A DNA stretch of 64,000 nucleotides from Flavobacteriaceae bacterium (GCA_016744415.1 JADGEL010000001.1:620001-684000); one strand, 5' to 3'; counted from the first letter of the stretch, positions 1 to 10,778 are shown. Numbers and translations are program-made. Notes: generated from the sequence alone by a model not told the origin.

Positions 1-49
1 ACCTATTATGTTTGTCGTGTAAATGAGTCTTTGGGGTTGATTTATTTAT

Positions 50-87
50 AACTCGAATTTAACGAAAGTTGACTTCGAGTTTTTTTG
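50..87. terminator. Rho-independent terminator of an upstream gene
   Basis: The arms AACTCGAA (50-57) and TTCGAGTT (74-81) pair perfectly around a 16-nt loop and are followed by a run of T on the plus strand. It probably ends a plus-strand gene left of the window. Confidence 0.6.
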
Positions 88-374
88 TTCAATTTTTAAA
101 AGGGCTTTACTCAATTTAGAATTGTAATATTTAAGAGGTTCCGTTACTTCTTCTACTAACTAATTTGGTTTTTAAAAAGTTTCATTATCTGAATTTAATT
201 CAACTTTGACTATTACTAGCCCCTATTTTCCATATTGAATTTATTAATTTCAAAAAGCGTGACTTACAGTTTCTACCTATTATCGTTTTTAACGATAGTT
301 TATTTATATAATGAAAGAAAAATGTTAGCATTTGATTATAAATATTATTTTTTGAGTTAAAATAATACCTTTTA

Positions 375-401
375 TTGTTACGTTATTATTAAATATCTTT
401 G
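375..401 (+). promoter_or_regulatory. Promoter of the porZ-recO-TonB receptor operon
   Basis: TATCTTTG at 394-401 matches the Bacteroidota -7 consensus TAnnTTTG. A TTG at 375-377 sits about where the -33 element belongs. The expected transcript start is near 407, giving a short leader. Confidence 0.6.
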
Positions 402-423
402 AACGAAATTAATAATGTTAAGA

Positions 424-2757
424 ATGAAGAGAATCATTAGTGTAGTAACTTTTTTATTTTTTATTGGTGCTTGGTCACAAACTGATTACTCTAACAATTG
501 GGAAGATTTTTATTCTTATAATAATGTTAAAGATTTTGTGAAAGTTGACACAAAAATTTATGCATTGGTAGATAATGCCATTTTTATTTATGATGTTTCT
601 ACAAATGAAATTAATAAAATGTCTTCTGTTAATGGATTGTCTGGAGAAGTAGCCACGAGTATTCATTACAACGCAACCTTTCAAAGGTTAGCAGTTGGGT
701 ATGCAAATGGGTTGCTCGAAATTGTTGACGTAAATGGAGAGATTACAATCGCTCCAGATATTGCCAATTTCCCTTTAGCTGCTGAAAAAGAAATTACTAA
801 CATTACAGAATACAATGATATTTTATATCTATCAACTTCCTTTGCAATTGTAGTATATGATATTGGCAACTTAGTTTTTGGAGACACTTATTTTATAGGA
901 GACCAATCATCAGAGGTAAAAGTGAATGAAACAATTGTTTTTAATGAAACGATTTATGCCGCAACTGAAAATGGAATTTATTCTGCTGATGTTAACAACC
1001 CAAATTTGATTGACTTTAATAATTGGACTAAATTCGATACAAGAAACTTCACATCAATTGTAACTTTTGACAATGAAATTTATATTTCTTTTGGAAGAAA
1101 TTTTTATAGGTTTATATCAACAGGTTCTTTGCAATTAATTCAAAGACTGCCAAATACAATTTTAAGATTAAAGGCTTCTAACGAGTTTTTATCAATAGCA
1201 ATTAAAAGAGAAGCATTTATTTATGATACAGGCTTGAATTTGGTGTCTAATATTATTTCTGATGATACTTCAGATTTTTATTTCGAATTAAATGCAGTTT
1301 TTACAGAAGGGAATACTGCATATCTCTGCACAAAAGAATTCGGAATATTACAAACAGATTTAATAGCTACACAGCCTTTTGTTGAAATTCACCCAGATGG
1401 TCCAACCTCAAATATTGCCTTTTCTATTAGTGTATTAAACGATAATTTATGGGTAGTTTATGGTGGATACTCTTCTTCATATACTCCTTTGAATAATAGG
1501 TTGGGATATAGTCATTTTAATGGAGAAAATTGGGTAAACATTCAGTATGATACAAATTTTCCAGCAAAAAATTTAGTACATGCTACAATTGACCCAAATG
1601 AAGAAAATAAAGTGTATTTGAGTTCTTGGGCAGCAGGAAATAGTGCTCCTTTATCAGGAAATGGTGGGATATTAGTTGTGGAAAATAACGAGCCAATAGT
1701 ATTGTTAGATCAAACCAATAGCGAATTGGAAGATGCAGTTCCAGATAATCCGAATTATAATAGTGTCAGAGTTAACGGATCTGCTTTTGATAGAGAAGGA
1801 AATTTATGGGTTGCCAATGCATGGGTTGATAATATGGTAAAAAAAATGTCACCAAGTGGTGCTTGGTCTAGTTTTAATATTAGTGAATTATTAACTACTG
1901 GAGCAAGAGGTTTAAACGAATTAATTATTGATAAAACAGGGAGTATTTGGATTGGAACTAGAAGAAATGGAGTATTAGTTTTTAATGAAAGAGGAGAACG
2001 AAAACGAGCATTAATTACTGAGGCTACAAAAGGATCTTTACCTCATTTAAATGTACGAACAGTTGCAGTTGATAATAGCAATAGAATTTGGATTGGTACA
2101 CAAGCAGGAATGGTAGTATATTATAATGCCGCAGGACTTTTTGATGCTGATATTTATGATGCCGAACCTGTTATTATTTTAGATGATGGAATTCCAAAAA
2201 AATTATTAGGAGATCAAGTAATTAATTCTATTTCAGTTGATGGAGCAGATAATAAATGGTTTGGTACAGAAAGCGGTGGTGCATTACAAGCTTCACCAAA
2301 CGGAAGAGAAACATTAAATATTTTTAACACATCTAACTCACCTCTTCCTTCAAATACCATATTAAAAGTAAAAGTCGATACCAGCACAGGAAAAGTTTAC
2401 TTTGCAACAGACAGAGGCATAGTTGCTTTTAACAACAAAATTGCTGCTTATGGTGATATTTTAGATGAGGTTTATGCTTATCCAAACCCTGCTAAAAAGC
2501 AACATGAATTTATTACGATTGATGGTAGAAACGGCACTCATTTACCACAAGGCACTAATGTTAAGATTTTAGACTCGGCAGGATATTTAGTATATGAAAC
2601 TAATGTTGTAGAAGGACAGGAGTTGCAAGGGGGTAAAGTTGTTTGGAATAAAACAAACCTTGCAGGACGCAAAGTAGCATCTGGGATTTATATTGTTTTA
2701 TTAACTACCAAGGATAATGAAGAAGTGTCATCAACCAAAATCGCGATTATTAACTAA
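424..2757 (+). CDS. porZ: PorZ-like type IX secretion protein
   Basis: This is a secreted protein of about 777 residues with an N-terminal signal peptide ending at WSQ. Two-component-regulator-type beta-propeller repeats fill most of the chain (for example DREGNLWVANAW, DKTGSIWIGTRR, DNSNRIWIGTQ, DGADNKWFGTES). A C-terminal sorting-like domain follows from about residue 690 (YPNP...ASGIYIVLL...IAIIN). The double propeller plus CTD is the layout of PorZ, a surface component of the T9SS attachment complex involved in cargo processing and A-LPS-type anchoring. Location directly before recO fits what I know of Flavobacteriia. I chose the ATG at 424; an in-frame ATG at 415 adds three residues. The T9SS cargo genes downstream are plausible clients. 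Confidence 0.8.
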   Translation: MKRIISVVTFLFFIGAWSQTDYSNNWEDFYSYNNVKDFVKVDTKIYALVDNAIFIYDVSTNEINKMSSVNGLSGEVATSIHYNATFQRLAVGYANGLLEIVDVNGEITIAPDIANFPLAAEKEITNITEYNDILYLSTSFAIVVYDIGNLVFGDTYFIGDQSSEVKVNETIVFNETIYAATENGIYSADVNNPNLIDFNNWTKFDTRNFTSIVTFDNEIYISFGRNFYRFISTGSLQLIQRLPNTILRLKASNEFLSIAIKREAFIYDTGLNLVSNIISDDTSDFYFELNAVFTEGNTAYLCTKEFGILQTDLIATQPFVEIHPDGPTSNIAFSISVLNDNLWVVYGGYSSSYTPLNNRLGYSHFNGENWVNIQYDTNFPAKNLVHATIDPNEENKVYLSSWAAGNSAPLSGNGGILVVENNEPIVLLDQTNSELEDAVPDNPNYNSVRVNGSAFDREGNLWVANAWVDNMVKKMSPSGAWSSFNISELLTTGARGLNELIIDKTGSIWIGTRRNGVLVFNERGERKRALITEATKGSLPHLNVRTVAVDNSNRIWIGTQAGMVVYYNAAGLFDADIYDAEPVIILDDGIPKKLLGDQVINSISVDGADNKWFGTESGGALQASPNGRETLNIFNTSNSPLPSNTILKVKVDTSTGKVYFATDRGIVAFNNKIAAYGDILDEVYAYPNPAKKQHEFITIDGRNGTHLPQGTNVKILDSAGYLVYETNVVEGQELQGGKVVWNKTNLAGRKVASGIYIVLLTTKDNEEVSSTKIAIIN

Positions 2758-2760
2758 GAG

Positions 2761-3480
2761 ATGATTGTTAGCACAAAAGCGATTGTAATTAGTTCAATTA
2801 AATATGGCGACAACCATTTAATTGTAAAATGTTATACTGAACAGGAAGGAACGAAATCGTATTTACTTCGTGGAATTTTATCTTCCAAAAAAAAGCAAAT
2901 AAAAGCAGCATATTTTCAACCGCTAACGCAATTGAAAATTGTTGCAAATCACAAAACCAATCAAACACTTCATTCTATTAAAGAAGTTGAAATAAGTAAT
3001 CATTACACTTCTTTATCAATTGATATTTACAAACAATCAATCGTATTATTTTTATCAGAGGTTTTAAATTATTCCATCCAAGAAGAGGAAGAAAACACAC
3101 ACTTATATAACTATTTAGAATCAGCTTTTGTTTGGTTAGATACTCACAAAAGTATTTCAAATTTTCATTTGGTATTCTTATTAAACCTGACGAAATACTT
3201 AGGGTTTTATCCAGAGCTAAATAATCCAGATTATAATTACTTTGATTTATCTGAAGGAATTTTCAGCAATCAATTGCCAAAATTTAATTTCATAAAAGGA
3301 GGTGATTTAATAGAATTTAATAAGCTGTTAGGCATAAATTTTGATACAATAGATATTGTAAAATTTAATTCAAAAAGCAGACAGCAAGTATTGTCTATTT
3401 TAATTCAGTATTATGAATTACATTTGAACGGATTTAGAAAACCAAAATCTTTAGAGGTTTTAAAAGCTTTATTTCATTGA
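2761..3480 (+). CDS. recO: DNA repair protein RecO
   Basis: The product is 239 residues, the usual RecO length. The N-terminal OB-fold motif is visible (STKAIVISSIKYGDNHLIVKCYTEQEG, shown here as residues 3-29), followed by an all-helical C-terminal part (LTKYLGFYPEL near residue 145). RecO works with RecR and RecF to load RecA onto SSB-coated single-stranded DNA. It lacks an obvious zinc-finger cysteine set, as is common in Bacteroidota. The gene starts three bases after the porZ stop and its TGA overlaps the ATG of the TonB receptor gene, so the three are probably co-transcribed. Confidence 0.92.
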   Translation: MIVSTKAIVISSIKYGDNHLIVKCYTEQEGTKSYLLRGILSSKKKQIKAAYFQPLTQLKIVANHKTNQTLHSIKEVEISNHYTSLSIDIYKQSIVLFLSEVLNYSIQEEEENTHLYNYLESAFVWLDTHKSISNFHLVFLLNLTKYLGFYPELNNPDYNYFDLSEGIFSNQLPKFNFIKGGDLIEFNKLLGINFDTIDIVKFNSKSRQQVLSILIQYYELHLNGFRKPKSLEVLKALFH

Positions 3481-5927
3481 TGGTGCGGAATATTATATTT
3501 TTACTTTTTACTTTTTTTACTTTATTAACAATGGCTCAGGAGGTCATAGTTATTGATTTTGATACTAAACATCCAGTTTTAAACTGTACGATTTATGGAG
3601 AAGATAATATCAGCTTTGTAATAACGGATAAAGAAGGAAAAGCAAACCTTGCTGTTTTTGGACACAATGAGGTCATTTATTTCAATCATATATCTTATGT
3701 AGAGGTCGAAATACTTAAACGTCAAATTGCTAAAAATCAAATTGTTATTCATAAAAAGGCAGAATCCTTAGACGAAGTTGTTTTGTCAGTGAGCAGACAT
3801 AAAGAGACTTTGAGTAGAGTAGCCGAATATGTTGACATTAGTCAGTCAAATCAAATCAAAAAAATTGCGCCACAAACTTCAGCGGATTTATTAGCAAACT
3901 TACCTGGAATAAAAGTGCAAAAATCTCAGGCAGGAGGAGGAAGCCCTGTATTAAGAGGTATGGAGGCGAATAGAGTTTTATTAGTTGTAGATGGTGTTAG
4001 AATGAATAATGCTATATACAGGTCTGGACATTTACAAAATTCTATTACAGTTTCTCCTACTACTTTAGAGCGTACTGAAGTTATTTTTGGACCTTCTTCT
4101 GTTACCTATGGGTCTGATGCCCTCGGAGGAGTTATCCATTATTATACTAAAACTCCTAAAATTTCTGAGGAAGCAGCATCTTACGTAAATTTTTTATCAA
4201 GATATAGTTCTATCAACAATGAATTTACAAATCAAGGCGGAATAGAATTTTCATTTAAAAAATGGGCATCTTATACAAGTTTTTCATATTCAAAATTTGG
4301 AGATACACAGATGGGAAAAAACCGAAATCATAGATTTGATGATTGGGGTAAAGTATTTGAATATTCAAATAACACCCCTGATTTTTATAACCCGAACGCT
4401 GTATTAAATACAGATCCATCAATCCAAAAAAATACAGGTTATGAACAATACGACTTTTTACAAAAGTTTTATTTTCAACTTTCTAAAAAGACACATTTAA
4501 CTCTAAATTTTCAGCGTTCTAATTCATCTGATGTACCAAGGTTTGATAAGTTAACAGAATATAAAGACGGTAGTTTAAAGTATGCTGAATGGTATTATGG
4601 GCCTCAAGAAAGATTACTGTTAAGTACCCAATTAGCCATTAATCCAAATAATAAATGGATGGAATCTGGAGTAATAACAGTGGCTTATCAAAAAATAAAA
4701 GAATCAAGAATAGACAGAAAATTTAATAGTCTTGACAAAAGCTATCAAAAGGAGGCTGTTGATGTTTTTAGTATGAATGGTGATTTTTTTGTACCACTTT
4801 CAAAAAAATCAAATAGGAATGTGTCGTATGGTTTTGAAGTAGCACATAATGAAGTAAATTCAAATGCTTATGGAAAAACATTGTCTGTCAACGGAAGTGA
4901 AATTATTGGCTCTTCGGGAGATTTTGTGGTACAATCTCGTTATCCAGACGGAGGCAGTACCTATACAAGTTCGGCAGTATATGCTAGTTATAGACAAGAC
5001 ATCAATCAAAAATCAACTTTAAACACAGGTTTAAGATTTACAAATACCCACCTCAACGCCAAATGGATAGACACCACATTTATTACCCTTTCAGATATGA
5101 ATATTCATTTAAAAAATTCTGCATTAACGGCAACGGTTGGCTATGTTTTTAAACCAGGTGAAAGCTGGAAACTAAGTTCCATACTATCTTCAGGATTCAG
5201 GTCTCCAAATATAGATGATATTGGAAAAATTAGAGAAAAAAAGGGAGACCTAACCGTACCTAACATTAACTTAAAACCTGAGTATGTTTATAATGCAGAA
5301 ATAGGAATTCAAAAATATCTAAATAATAAAAAATTTAATATTGGGTGGAACCTTTATTACACCCTTTTGAACAATTATATTACTAGAGAAGCTTTTCCTA
5401 TAAACGGGAGCCCAACCATTATTTATGGAGGAGAAGAAGTTGAAACCTATGCAAATGTAAATCATAAAAATGCCTACATTGTTGGAAGTACCTTGAGTTT
5501 GAGAGGAAATATTTCTACTTTTTGGAATATATCTGGAAGTATTACATTTACTAAGGGAGAAGGTTATGATACAAATAAACCTTTATCATCTATTCCCCCT
5601 CTATTCGGGAATTTTGAGGTTGGCTATTCTAAAAATAAATTTGAAACAGCACTAAATTTTAGATTCAACGCAGCAAAGCAATTAGAAGATTATAACTTGG
5701 TAGAAGGGATTGACAATATTGAAGAAACACCAATTAATCCAACAACAGGAGAATATTATGGTACACCAAGATGGCAAACCCTTAAATTTTATTCTAAATA
5801 TCAAGTAACAAATAATATAGCTGTTCAATTTATGGTCGATAATATTTTCGACCAACACTACAAAGAATTTGCTTCAGGAGTAAGTGCCCCTGGGCGTAAT
5901 TATGTAGTTTCAATTTTAATAAACTAA
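3480..5927 (+). CDS. TonB-dependent outer-membrane receptor
   Basis: The product is 815 residues with a signal peptide (residues 1-20, ending in MAQ). A carboxypeptidase-regulatory-like beta-sandwich follows at about 21-95. The plug is at about 125-225 (ADLLANLPGIKV, SPVLRGMEANRVLLVVDGVRMNN, VIFGPSSVTYGSDALGGVI). A beta-barrel ends in the typical aromatic-rich tail (NIFDQHYKEFASGVSAPGRNYVVSI). The plug resembles CirA/heme-type receptors, so the substrate may be a siderophore or heme; this is inference. The ATG at 3480 overlaps the recO stop (TGATG); a TTG one codon earlier is possible but less likely. No SusD partner is next to it. Confidence 0.85.
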   Translation: MVRNIIFLLFTFFTLLTMAQEVIVIDFDTKHPVLNCTIYGEDNISFVITDKEGKANLAVFGHNEVIYFNHISYVEVEILKRQIAKNQIVIHKKAESLDEVVLSVSRHKETLSRVAEYVDISQSNQIKKIAPQTSADLLANLPGIKVQKSQAGGGSPVLRGMEANRVLLVVDGVRMNNAIYRSGHLQNSITVSPTTLERTEVIFGPSSVTYGSDALGGVIHYYTKTPKISEEAASYVNFLSRYSSINNEFTNQGGIEFSFKKWASYTSFSYSKFGDTQMGKNRNHRFDDWGKVFEYSNNTPDFYNPNAVLNTDPSIQKNTGYEQYDFLQKFYFQLSKKTHLTLNFQRSNSSDVPRFDKLTEYKDGSLKYAEWYYGPQERLLLSTQLAINPNNKWMESGVITVAYQKIKESRIDRKFNSLDKSYQKEAVDVFSMNGDFFVPLSKKSNRNVSYGFEVAHNEVNSNAYGKTLSVNGSEIIGSSGDFVVQSRYPDGGSTYTSSAVYASYRQDINQKSTLNTGLRFTNTHLNAKWIDTTFITLSDMNIHLKNSALTATVGYVFKPGESWKLSSILSSGFRSPNIDDIGKIREKKGDLTVPNINLKPEYVYNAEIGIQKYLNNKKFNIGWNLYYTLLNNYITREAFPINGSPTIIYGGEEVETYANVNHKNAYIVGSTLSLRGNISTFWNISGSITFTKGEGYDTNKPLSSIPPLFGNFEVGYSKNKFETALNFRFNAAKQLEDYNLVEGIDNIEETPINPTTGEYYGTPRWQTLKFYSKYQVTNNIAVQFMVDNIFDQHYKEFASGVSAPGRNYVVSILIN

Positions 5928-6043
5928 GAGATTTGTAATCCCAACACTTTCTCTTAAATCTAGAGTAATAAAAATTAAAACAGTAAATCTCAAATTGTTA
6001 AAACATCAACCAATTTTCAATTGATAGTTTAAATATTCTTTTA

Positions 6044-6051
6044 TATATTTG
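6044..6051 (+). promoter_or_regulatory. Candidate promoter -7 element of the first phosphoesterase gene
   Basis: TATATTTG matches TAnnTTTG and lies 112 bases before the start codon. The rest of the 236-base gap (5928-6163) is AT-rich with no other recognised signal. The -33 element is not clear. Confidence 0.4.
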
Positions 6052-6163
6052 ATAATATTTGCTTAATACAGTATTTTATTAGTAAAGTGAAAATTACTAT
6101 CTCCAATTAGTGCAAGGTATTAGTGACAAATAAACCAACTAACTTAACTAATATCGATCTGCC

Positions 6164-9100
6164 ATGACTAAAATGTTTTTTCAAAAAGGAGTTTCAACAT
6201 TATTTAGAAATTACCAACTATTCTTATTTTTAACACTTTTATTTTCTACCACAATTTTTTCACAAACTATTATTGATGTTCAAGTATCTAGTGGAAATGA
6301 TGATGCAGAAGAGAGGTTGAGTAATGGAAAAATAAGTAGAGGAAGTAGTGATTTAGAAATTTACAACGATCGAAGTGACCAAGAAATTGGAATTCGATTT
6401 CAAAATGTTTCAATTCCTCAAGGAGCAACTATTACAAATGCATATATTCAATTTTCGGTTGATGAGACTAATGAAAGTGGAGCGATAGTGATAGGTGTAG
6501 CAGGTGAAGATATAGACAATTCACCTGGGTTTTCATCAGCATCATTTAACATCTCTACTAGAACAAAAACTTCTGCTTCTATCGAAAATTGGTCTCCACC
6601 TAATTGGTCTCCAGTTGATGCAAGGGGCCCAGATCAAAGAACACCAGACCTAGCAGCTATTGTTCAAGAAATAATAGATAGAGGTGGATGGAGTTCTAAT
6701 AACTCAATGTCTTTTATTTTATACAAACCTTCCTCAGTTTCTTCTACTTCAAAGAATAGAACTGCTAGATCATATAATAAATCGGCATCTAAAGCACCTA
6801 CATTACATGTAGAGTTTACAACAGTCCTTCCACAAGAAATAGATATTACAGGAAATGGTGTTTCAATTACCAGTGGAGATTCAACACCTATCATTTCAGA
6901 TGATACAGATTTTGGAAGTTTAGATGTTGCATCAGGTATAGCGTCACATACATTTACTATTAATAATACAGGTACAGCAGATTTGACATTGAGCAATCCA
7001 GTATTAACTGGAGATATCTCAGATTTTATTATAACAGCAAATCCAAGTTCATTAGTTATTCCCTCAGGTTCAACCATATTTACTGTTGAATTTGATCCAA
7101 CGGTTATTGGAACACGAACCGCTACAATAAGTATTGCAAACAATGATTTAGATGAGAATCCATATACATTTACTATTCAAGGAGTAGGAGTGGACACATC
7201 AATATATCCGTCTTCAATTTCAGCTGGTGATGATTGGTCTTATTTAGACAATGGTTCAAATCAAGGTACATCATGGTCTCAACTTGGCTATGATGATTCT
7301 TCATGGTCATCAGGATCAGCAGAATTAGGTTACGGCGAAGGTGATGAAAGCACCACACTTAGTTTTGGAGCTGATGCCAATAATAAACACATTACTTATT
7401 ATTTTAGAAAACAATTGACTATTGCTGATCCTTCAATTTATGAGAGCATTGACTTAGAAGCTATCAGAGATGACGGAATGATAGTTTATGTAAATGGAGT
7501 TCTAGTTTGGAGTGATAATATGCCAGGAGTATTTGATCATACTACCTTTTCTTCAGCAATCATTTCTGGGGCAGCTGAAACCACATGGATTACTACAAAT
7601 ATTGAAAACAATTTAGTTGTTGGTACAAATGTAATTGCAGTTGAAATTCATCAAAGAGACGGTACTAGTTCAGATTTAAGTTTTGATTTTAAACTTTCCG
7701 GTGTAGTACCTGCTACCGAAATGGATATTCAAGGACTTGGAGTAAGTATTGCTAATGGCGATTCCACCCCTTCATCTTCAGATGATACTAACTTTGGCTC
7801 AGAGAATTTCAATACAGGATTAGCATCTCATACATTTACTATTGAAAATACTGGAGCTTTAGATTTGAATTTGACAGGTGTAAATCCTTATGTAGTAATT
7901 ACAGGCGACACTTCAGAATTTTCATTGAGATCAAATCCATCTACACCAATTATTTCTTCAGGAAGTACAACTTTTACGATTGATTTTGATCCAACTAGTT
8001 TGGGTATAAAAACCGCAACTATTTCTATTTTGAATGATGATTCAGATGAAAACCCATATACATTCTTAATTCAAGGAACCGGAATTGATAACACACCAAT
8101 TTTTCCTTCATCAATTTCTTCTGGAGATACTTGGACCTATTTAGACAATGGTTCAAATCAAGGAACAGTATGGTCTCAACTCGGGTTCGATGATTCGGCT
8201 TGGAGTCAAGGAGATGCAGAATTAGGATATGGAGATGGTGGAGAAACAACAGTTGTTAGTTATGGCCCGAGCAGTACAAATAAATATATAACTACTTATT
8301 TTAGAAAAGAATTGACAATTTCCGATCCTTCTATTTTTACTAGTATTGATTTAGAGGCAATTCGTGATGATGGTATGGTAGTTTATTTAAATGGTGTTGA
8401 GGTTTGGAGAGATAACATGCCAACAGGAACTATTTCTAGTACTACTTTTGCCAATGGTGCAATAGGTGGATCAGACGAATCGACTTTTATTAGCAATAAT
8501 ATTACAAATAGTTTTGTAGTTGGAACAAATGTTATTGGAGTAGAAATTCATCAATCTAATTTAACAAGTTCCGATATAAGTTTTGATTTTACATTAACAG
8601 GTGTGTCTGGAACATCACCCGAACCTTCATCTATAGTTGCGGGTGATTTATGGAAATATTTAGACGATGGATCTAATCAAGGTACTTCTTGGACTTCAAC
8701 TGCTTTTGACGATAGTTCTTGGATAGTAGGAAATGCAGAGATGGGATATGGTGATGGTGGAGAAAACACAGTTGTGAGTTTTGGACCGAATAGTAGTGAT
8801 AAATACGTTACTACTTATTATAGAAAATCCTTTTCAATATCTGACCCTTCTGTCTTTACTAGTATTGATTTAGAAGCAATACGTGATGACGGTATGGTTG
8901 TTTATTTGAATGGTTCAGAAATTTGGAGAGACCATATGCCAACGGGCACTATTTCTAACACTACATTGGCATCCTCTCCTGCAATTGCTGGTACTGATGA
9001 GACAACATGGATAACCAACAATATAAGTTCATCGGGCTTGGTTGTAGGAACCAATGTGATTGCTGTAGAGATTCATCAACAATCAGTAACAAGTTCAGAT

Positions 9101-10729
9101 ACAAGCTTTGATTTTAAACTAACAACATCTACAGTTCCTGTTGGTGCAACCCAAGTAGTACGAGGGCCTTATTTGCAAACCGGAACCGATACTAGTATAA
9201 TTGTAAGATGGAGAACATCTGTAGCTACTGATACGAAGGTTAATTATGGAACTTCATTGGCAAGTTTAAGTGCTTCAGTTTCGGATGCTTCGCTAACAAC
9301 TGAACATGAGATTCAAATTTCGGGCTTAACTGCAGGTACAAAATATTATTATAATATTGAAGACACTAATGGAGTGTATTTAATTGAAAATAATGATACG
9401 TTTATTCAAACCGCACCAACTCCTGGTGATGCAACAACTTTTGTCCGTGCATGGATTTTAGGAGATGCTGGTACATCTGGTAACGATACGTATGGAGACG
9501 ATCAAGAAGAAGTAAGAGATGCTTATTACAATTATGTATCAACTACGTCACAATTTCCTAACCAAACAGACATGATGTTATTTTTAGGAGATAACGCTTA
9601 TAATAGTGGAACAGATACAGAATATCAAAAAGGGTTATTTGATATTTATGACACGCAATTAAGAAAAACAACGGCATGGTCTTGTATTGGAAACCATGAT
9701 GCGGGCTCTGCATCCTCAACTTCTCAATCGGGAGTATATTATGATATATTTTCTTTTCCAAAAGAGGCAGAAGCAGGAGGCTCAGCATCAAGTACAGAAG
9801 CATATTATTCATTTGATTATGCCAACATTCATTTTATAGTTCTTGACTCTCAAACTACAGACACAACGTTTAGAAATATACAAGAAACATGGGTAACCAA
9901 TGATATTGGTGCAACTACACAAGATTGGATAGTGGCTATATTTCATCACCCTCCTTATACAAAAGGATCTCACGATTCAGATACTGAATCTCAATTAGTA
10001 TATATGAGAGAAAACTTTTTACCAATTTTAGAAGCTGGTGGCGTAGATTTAATTATGAGCGGACATTCGCATTCGTATGAAAGGTCTAAATTTATTAATG
10101 GTCGTACTGGTAGCAATAATAATGATGCTTTAAATTCTGGACAACCAGGGGCAGGAGTTACTGTTGGTGTAAACGGAAACCTATCAGGTAGAGGAGATAC
10201 TACAGACGGTGCATATATTAAAACAACTTCAGATCCAGCAGGAGCAGTTTATATCACAACAGGTTCTGCTGGAAAAGCAACAAGTGGAAATGTAAACCAT
10301 GCAGCAATGTATTATTCTGTATTAGATATTGGTTCAACTATCTTAGAAATTGAAGCTGACGGAAGTGGAGGTCAAAATATGAATGTTAAGTTTTTGAGTG
10401 ATGACAACCATGATTATAATTTTGCAATAAATGATCACTTTACTATTAATAAACCTGGAGGAAGCTCTAGTCGAGAAGCTGCGAATGATGTAAATATAAA
10501 TGATGAAGAATCATTTAATTTATACCCTGTTCCAACACCAGATATTTTGAATGTTGTAATTAAAAATGATGAAAAATTAATGAGTGTTAATTTTTATAAC
10601 AAAACAGGTTTACTAGTTAAAGAAAGCAAACATGATAAGGTCAATGTTAATAAAATGAAACCTGGAATGTATGTTGTTGAAATAGTGACAGATAAAAATA
10701 AATACTATCAATCTATTATTATTGAGTAA
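6164..10729 (+). CDS. Giant secreted purple-acid-phosphatase-like metallophosphoesterase, T9SS cargo
   Basis: This 1521-residue protein has a signal peptide ending at FSQ (about 34). An Asp/Ser-rich beta domain lies at about 35-220 (DDAEERLSNGK). Choice-of-anchor-D (ASH-like) domains lie at about 224-340 and 520-640. Three jelly-roll modules lie at about 345-515, 645-815 and 818-990, each with the WxYLDxGSNQG and DDGMVVYxNG motifs. A purple-acid-phosphatase N-terminal Fn3 domain (about 1000-1090) precedes the phosphoesterase. Metal ligands are visible: D1101 (GDAG), D1143 (GDNAY), N1177-H1178 (GNHD), H1261-H1262 and H1301/H1303 (GHSH). A type A sorting domain ends the chain. It probably hydrolyses phosphoesters at the cell surface; substrate unknown. 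It is a paralogue of the gene at 11725. Confidence 0.85.
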   Translation: MTKMFFQKGVSTLFRNYQLFLFLTLLFSTTIFSQTIIDVQVSSGNDDAEERLSNGKISRGSSDLEIYNDRSDQEIGIRFQNVSIPQGATITNAYIQFSVDETNESGAIVIGVAGEDIDNSPGFSSASFNISTRTKTSASIENWSPPNWSPVDARGPDQRTPDLAAIVQEIIDRGGWSSNNSMSFILYKPSSVSSTSKNRTARSYNKSASKAPTLHVEFTTVLPQEIDITGNGVSITSGDSTPIISDDTDFGSLDVASGIASHTFTINNTGTADLTLSNPVLTGDISDFIITANPSSLVIPSGSTIFTVEFDPTVIGTRTATISIANNDLDENPYTFTIQGVGVDTSIYPSSISAGDDWSYLDNGSNQGTSWSQLGYDDSSWSSGSAELGYGEGDESTTLSFGADANNKHITYYFRKQLTIADPSIYESIDLEAIRDDGMIVYVNGVLVWSDNMPGVFDHTTFSSAIISGAAETTWITTNIENNLVVGTNVIAVEIHQRDGTSSDLSFDFKLSGVVPATEMDIQGLGVSIANGDSTPSSSDDTNFGSENFNTGLASHTFTIENTGALDLNLTGVNPYVVITGDTSEFSLRSNPSTPIISSGSTTFTIDFDPTSLGIKTATISILNDDSDENPYTFLIQGTGIDNTPIFPSSISSGDTWTYLDNGSNQGTVWSQLGFDDSAWSQGDAELGYGDGGETTVVSYGPSSTNKYITTYFRKELTISDPSIFTSIDLEAIRDDGMVVYLNGVEVWRDNMPTGTISSTTFANGAIGGSDESTFISNNITNSFVVGTNVIGVEIHQSNLTSSDISFDFTLTGVSGTSPEPSSIVAGDLWKYLDDGSNQGTSWTSTAFDDSSWIVGNAEMGYGDGGENTVVSFGPNSSDKYVTTYYRKSFSISDPSVFTSIDLEAIRDDGMVVYLNGSEIWRDHMPTGTISNTTLASSPAIAGTDETTWITNNISSSGLVVGTNVIAVEIHQQSVTSSDTSFDFKLTTSTVPVGATQVVRGPYLQTGTDTSIIVRWRTSVATDTKVNYGTSLASLSASVSDASLTTEHEIQISGLTAGTKYYYNIEDTNGVYLIENNDTFIQTAPTPGDATTFVRAWILGDAGTSGNDTYGDDQEEVRDAYYNYVSTTSQFPNQTDMMLFLGDNAYNSGTDTEYQKGLFDIYDTQLRKTTAWSCIGNHDAGSASSTSQSGVYYDIFSFPKEAEAGGSASSTEAYYSFDYANIHFIVLDSQTTDTTFRNIQETWVTNDIGATTQDWIVAIFHHPPYTKGSHDSDTESQLVYMRENFLPILEAGGVDLIMSGHSHSYERSKFINGRTGSNNNDALNSGQPGAGVTVGVNGNLSGRGDTTDGAYIKTTSDPAGAVYITTGSAGKATSGNVNHAAMYYSVLDIGSTILEIEADGSGGQNMNVKFLSDDNHDYNFAINDHFTINKPGGSSSREAANDVNINDEESFNLYPVPTPDILNVVIKNDEKLMSVNFYNKTGLLVKESKHDKVNVNKMKPGMYVVEIVTDKNKYYQSIIIE

Positions 10730-10740
10730 TTAATAATTAG

Positions 10741-10778
10741 GGAACGAAACTTTAACATATCAAAATTTCGTTCCTTTT
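10741..10778 (+). terminator. Terminator after the first phosphoesterase gene
   Basis: GGAACGAAA (10741-10749) and TTTCGTTCC (10766-10774) form a 9-bp perfect stem with a 16-nt loop, followed by TTTT. It lies 11 bases after the stop codon. Confidence 0.75.

Larger units (their letters stand above)
1..414. other. Intergenic region before porZ
   Basis: This stretch has no convincing coding region. It holds a terminator-like hairpin near its left end (separate entry), a short 7-bp hairpin at 281-297 (TATCGTT, 3-nt loop, AACGATA) that lacks a strong T-run, and the porZ promoter at its right end. The rest is AT-rich sequence in which I see nothing. Confidence 0.6.

Noticed and set aside
281-297. 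7-bp hairpin TATCGTT/AACGATA as a terminator
   Set aside because: It lacks a G/C-rich stem and a following T-run, and lies far from any gene end.
6664-7143. 159-codon minus-strand ORF inside the first phosphoesterase gene
   Set aside because: It is a shadow of the real gene's codon pattern, has no recognisable domain and lies wholly inside a well-supported CDS; the same applies to similar shadows at 12483-12764 and 22507-22824.
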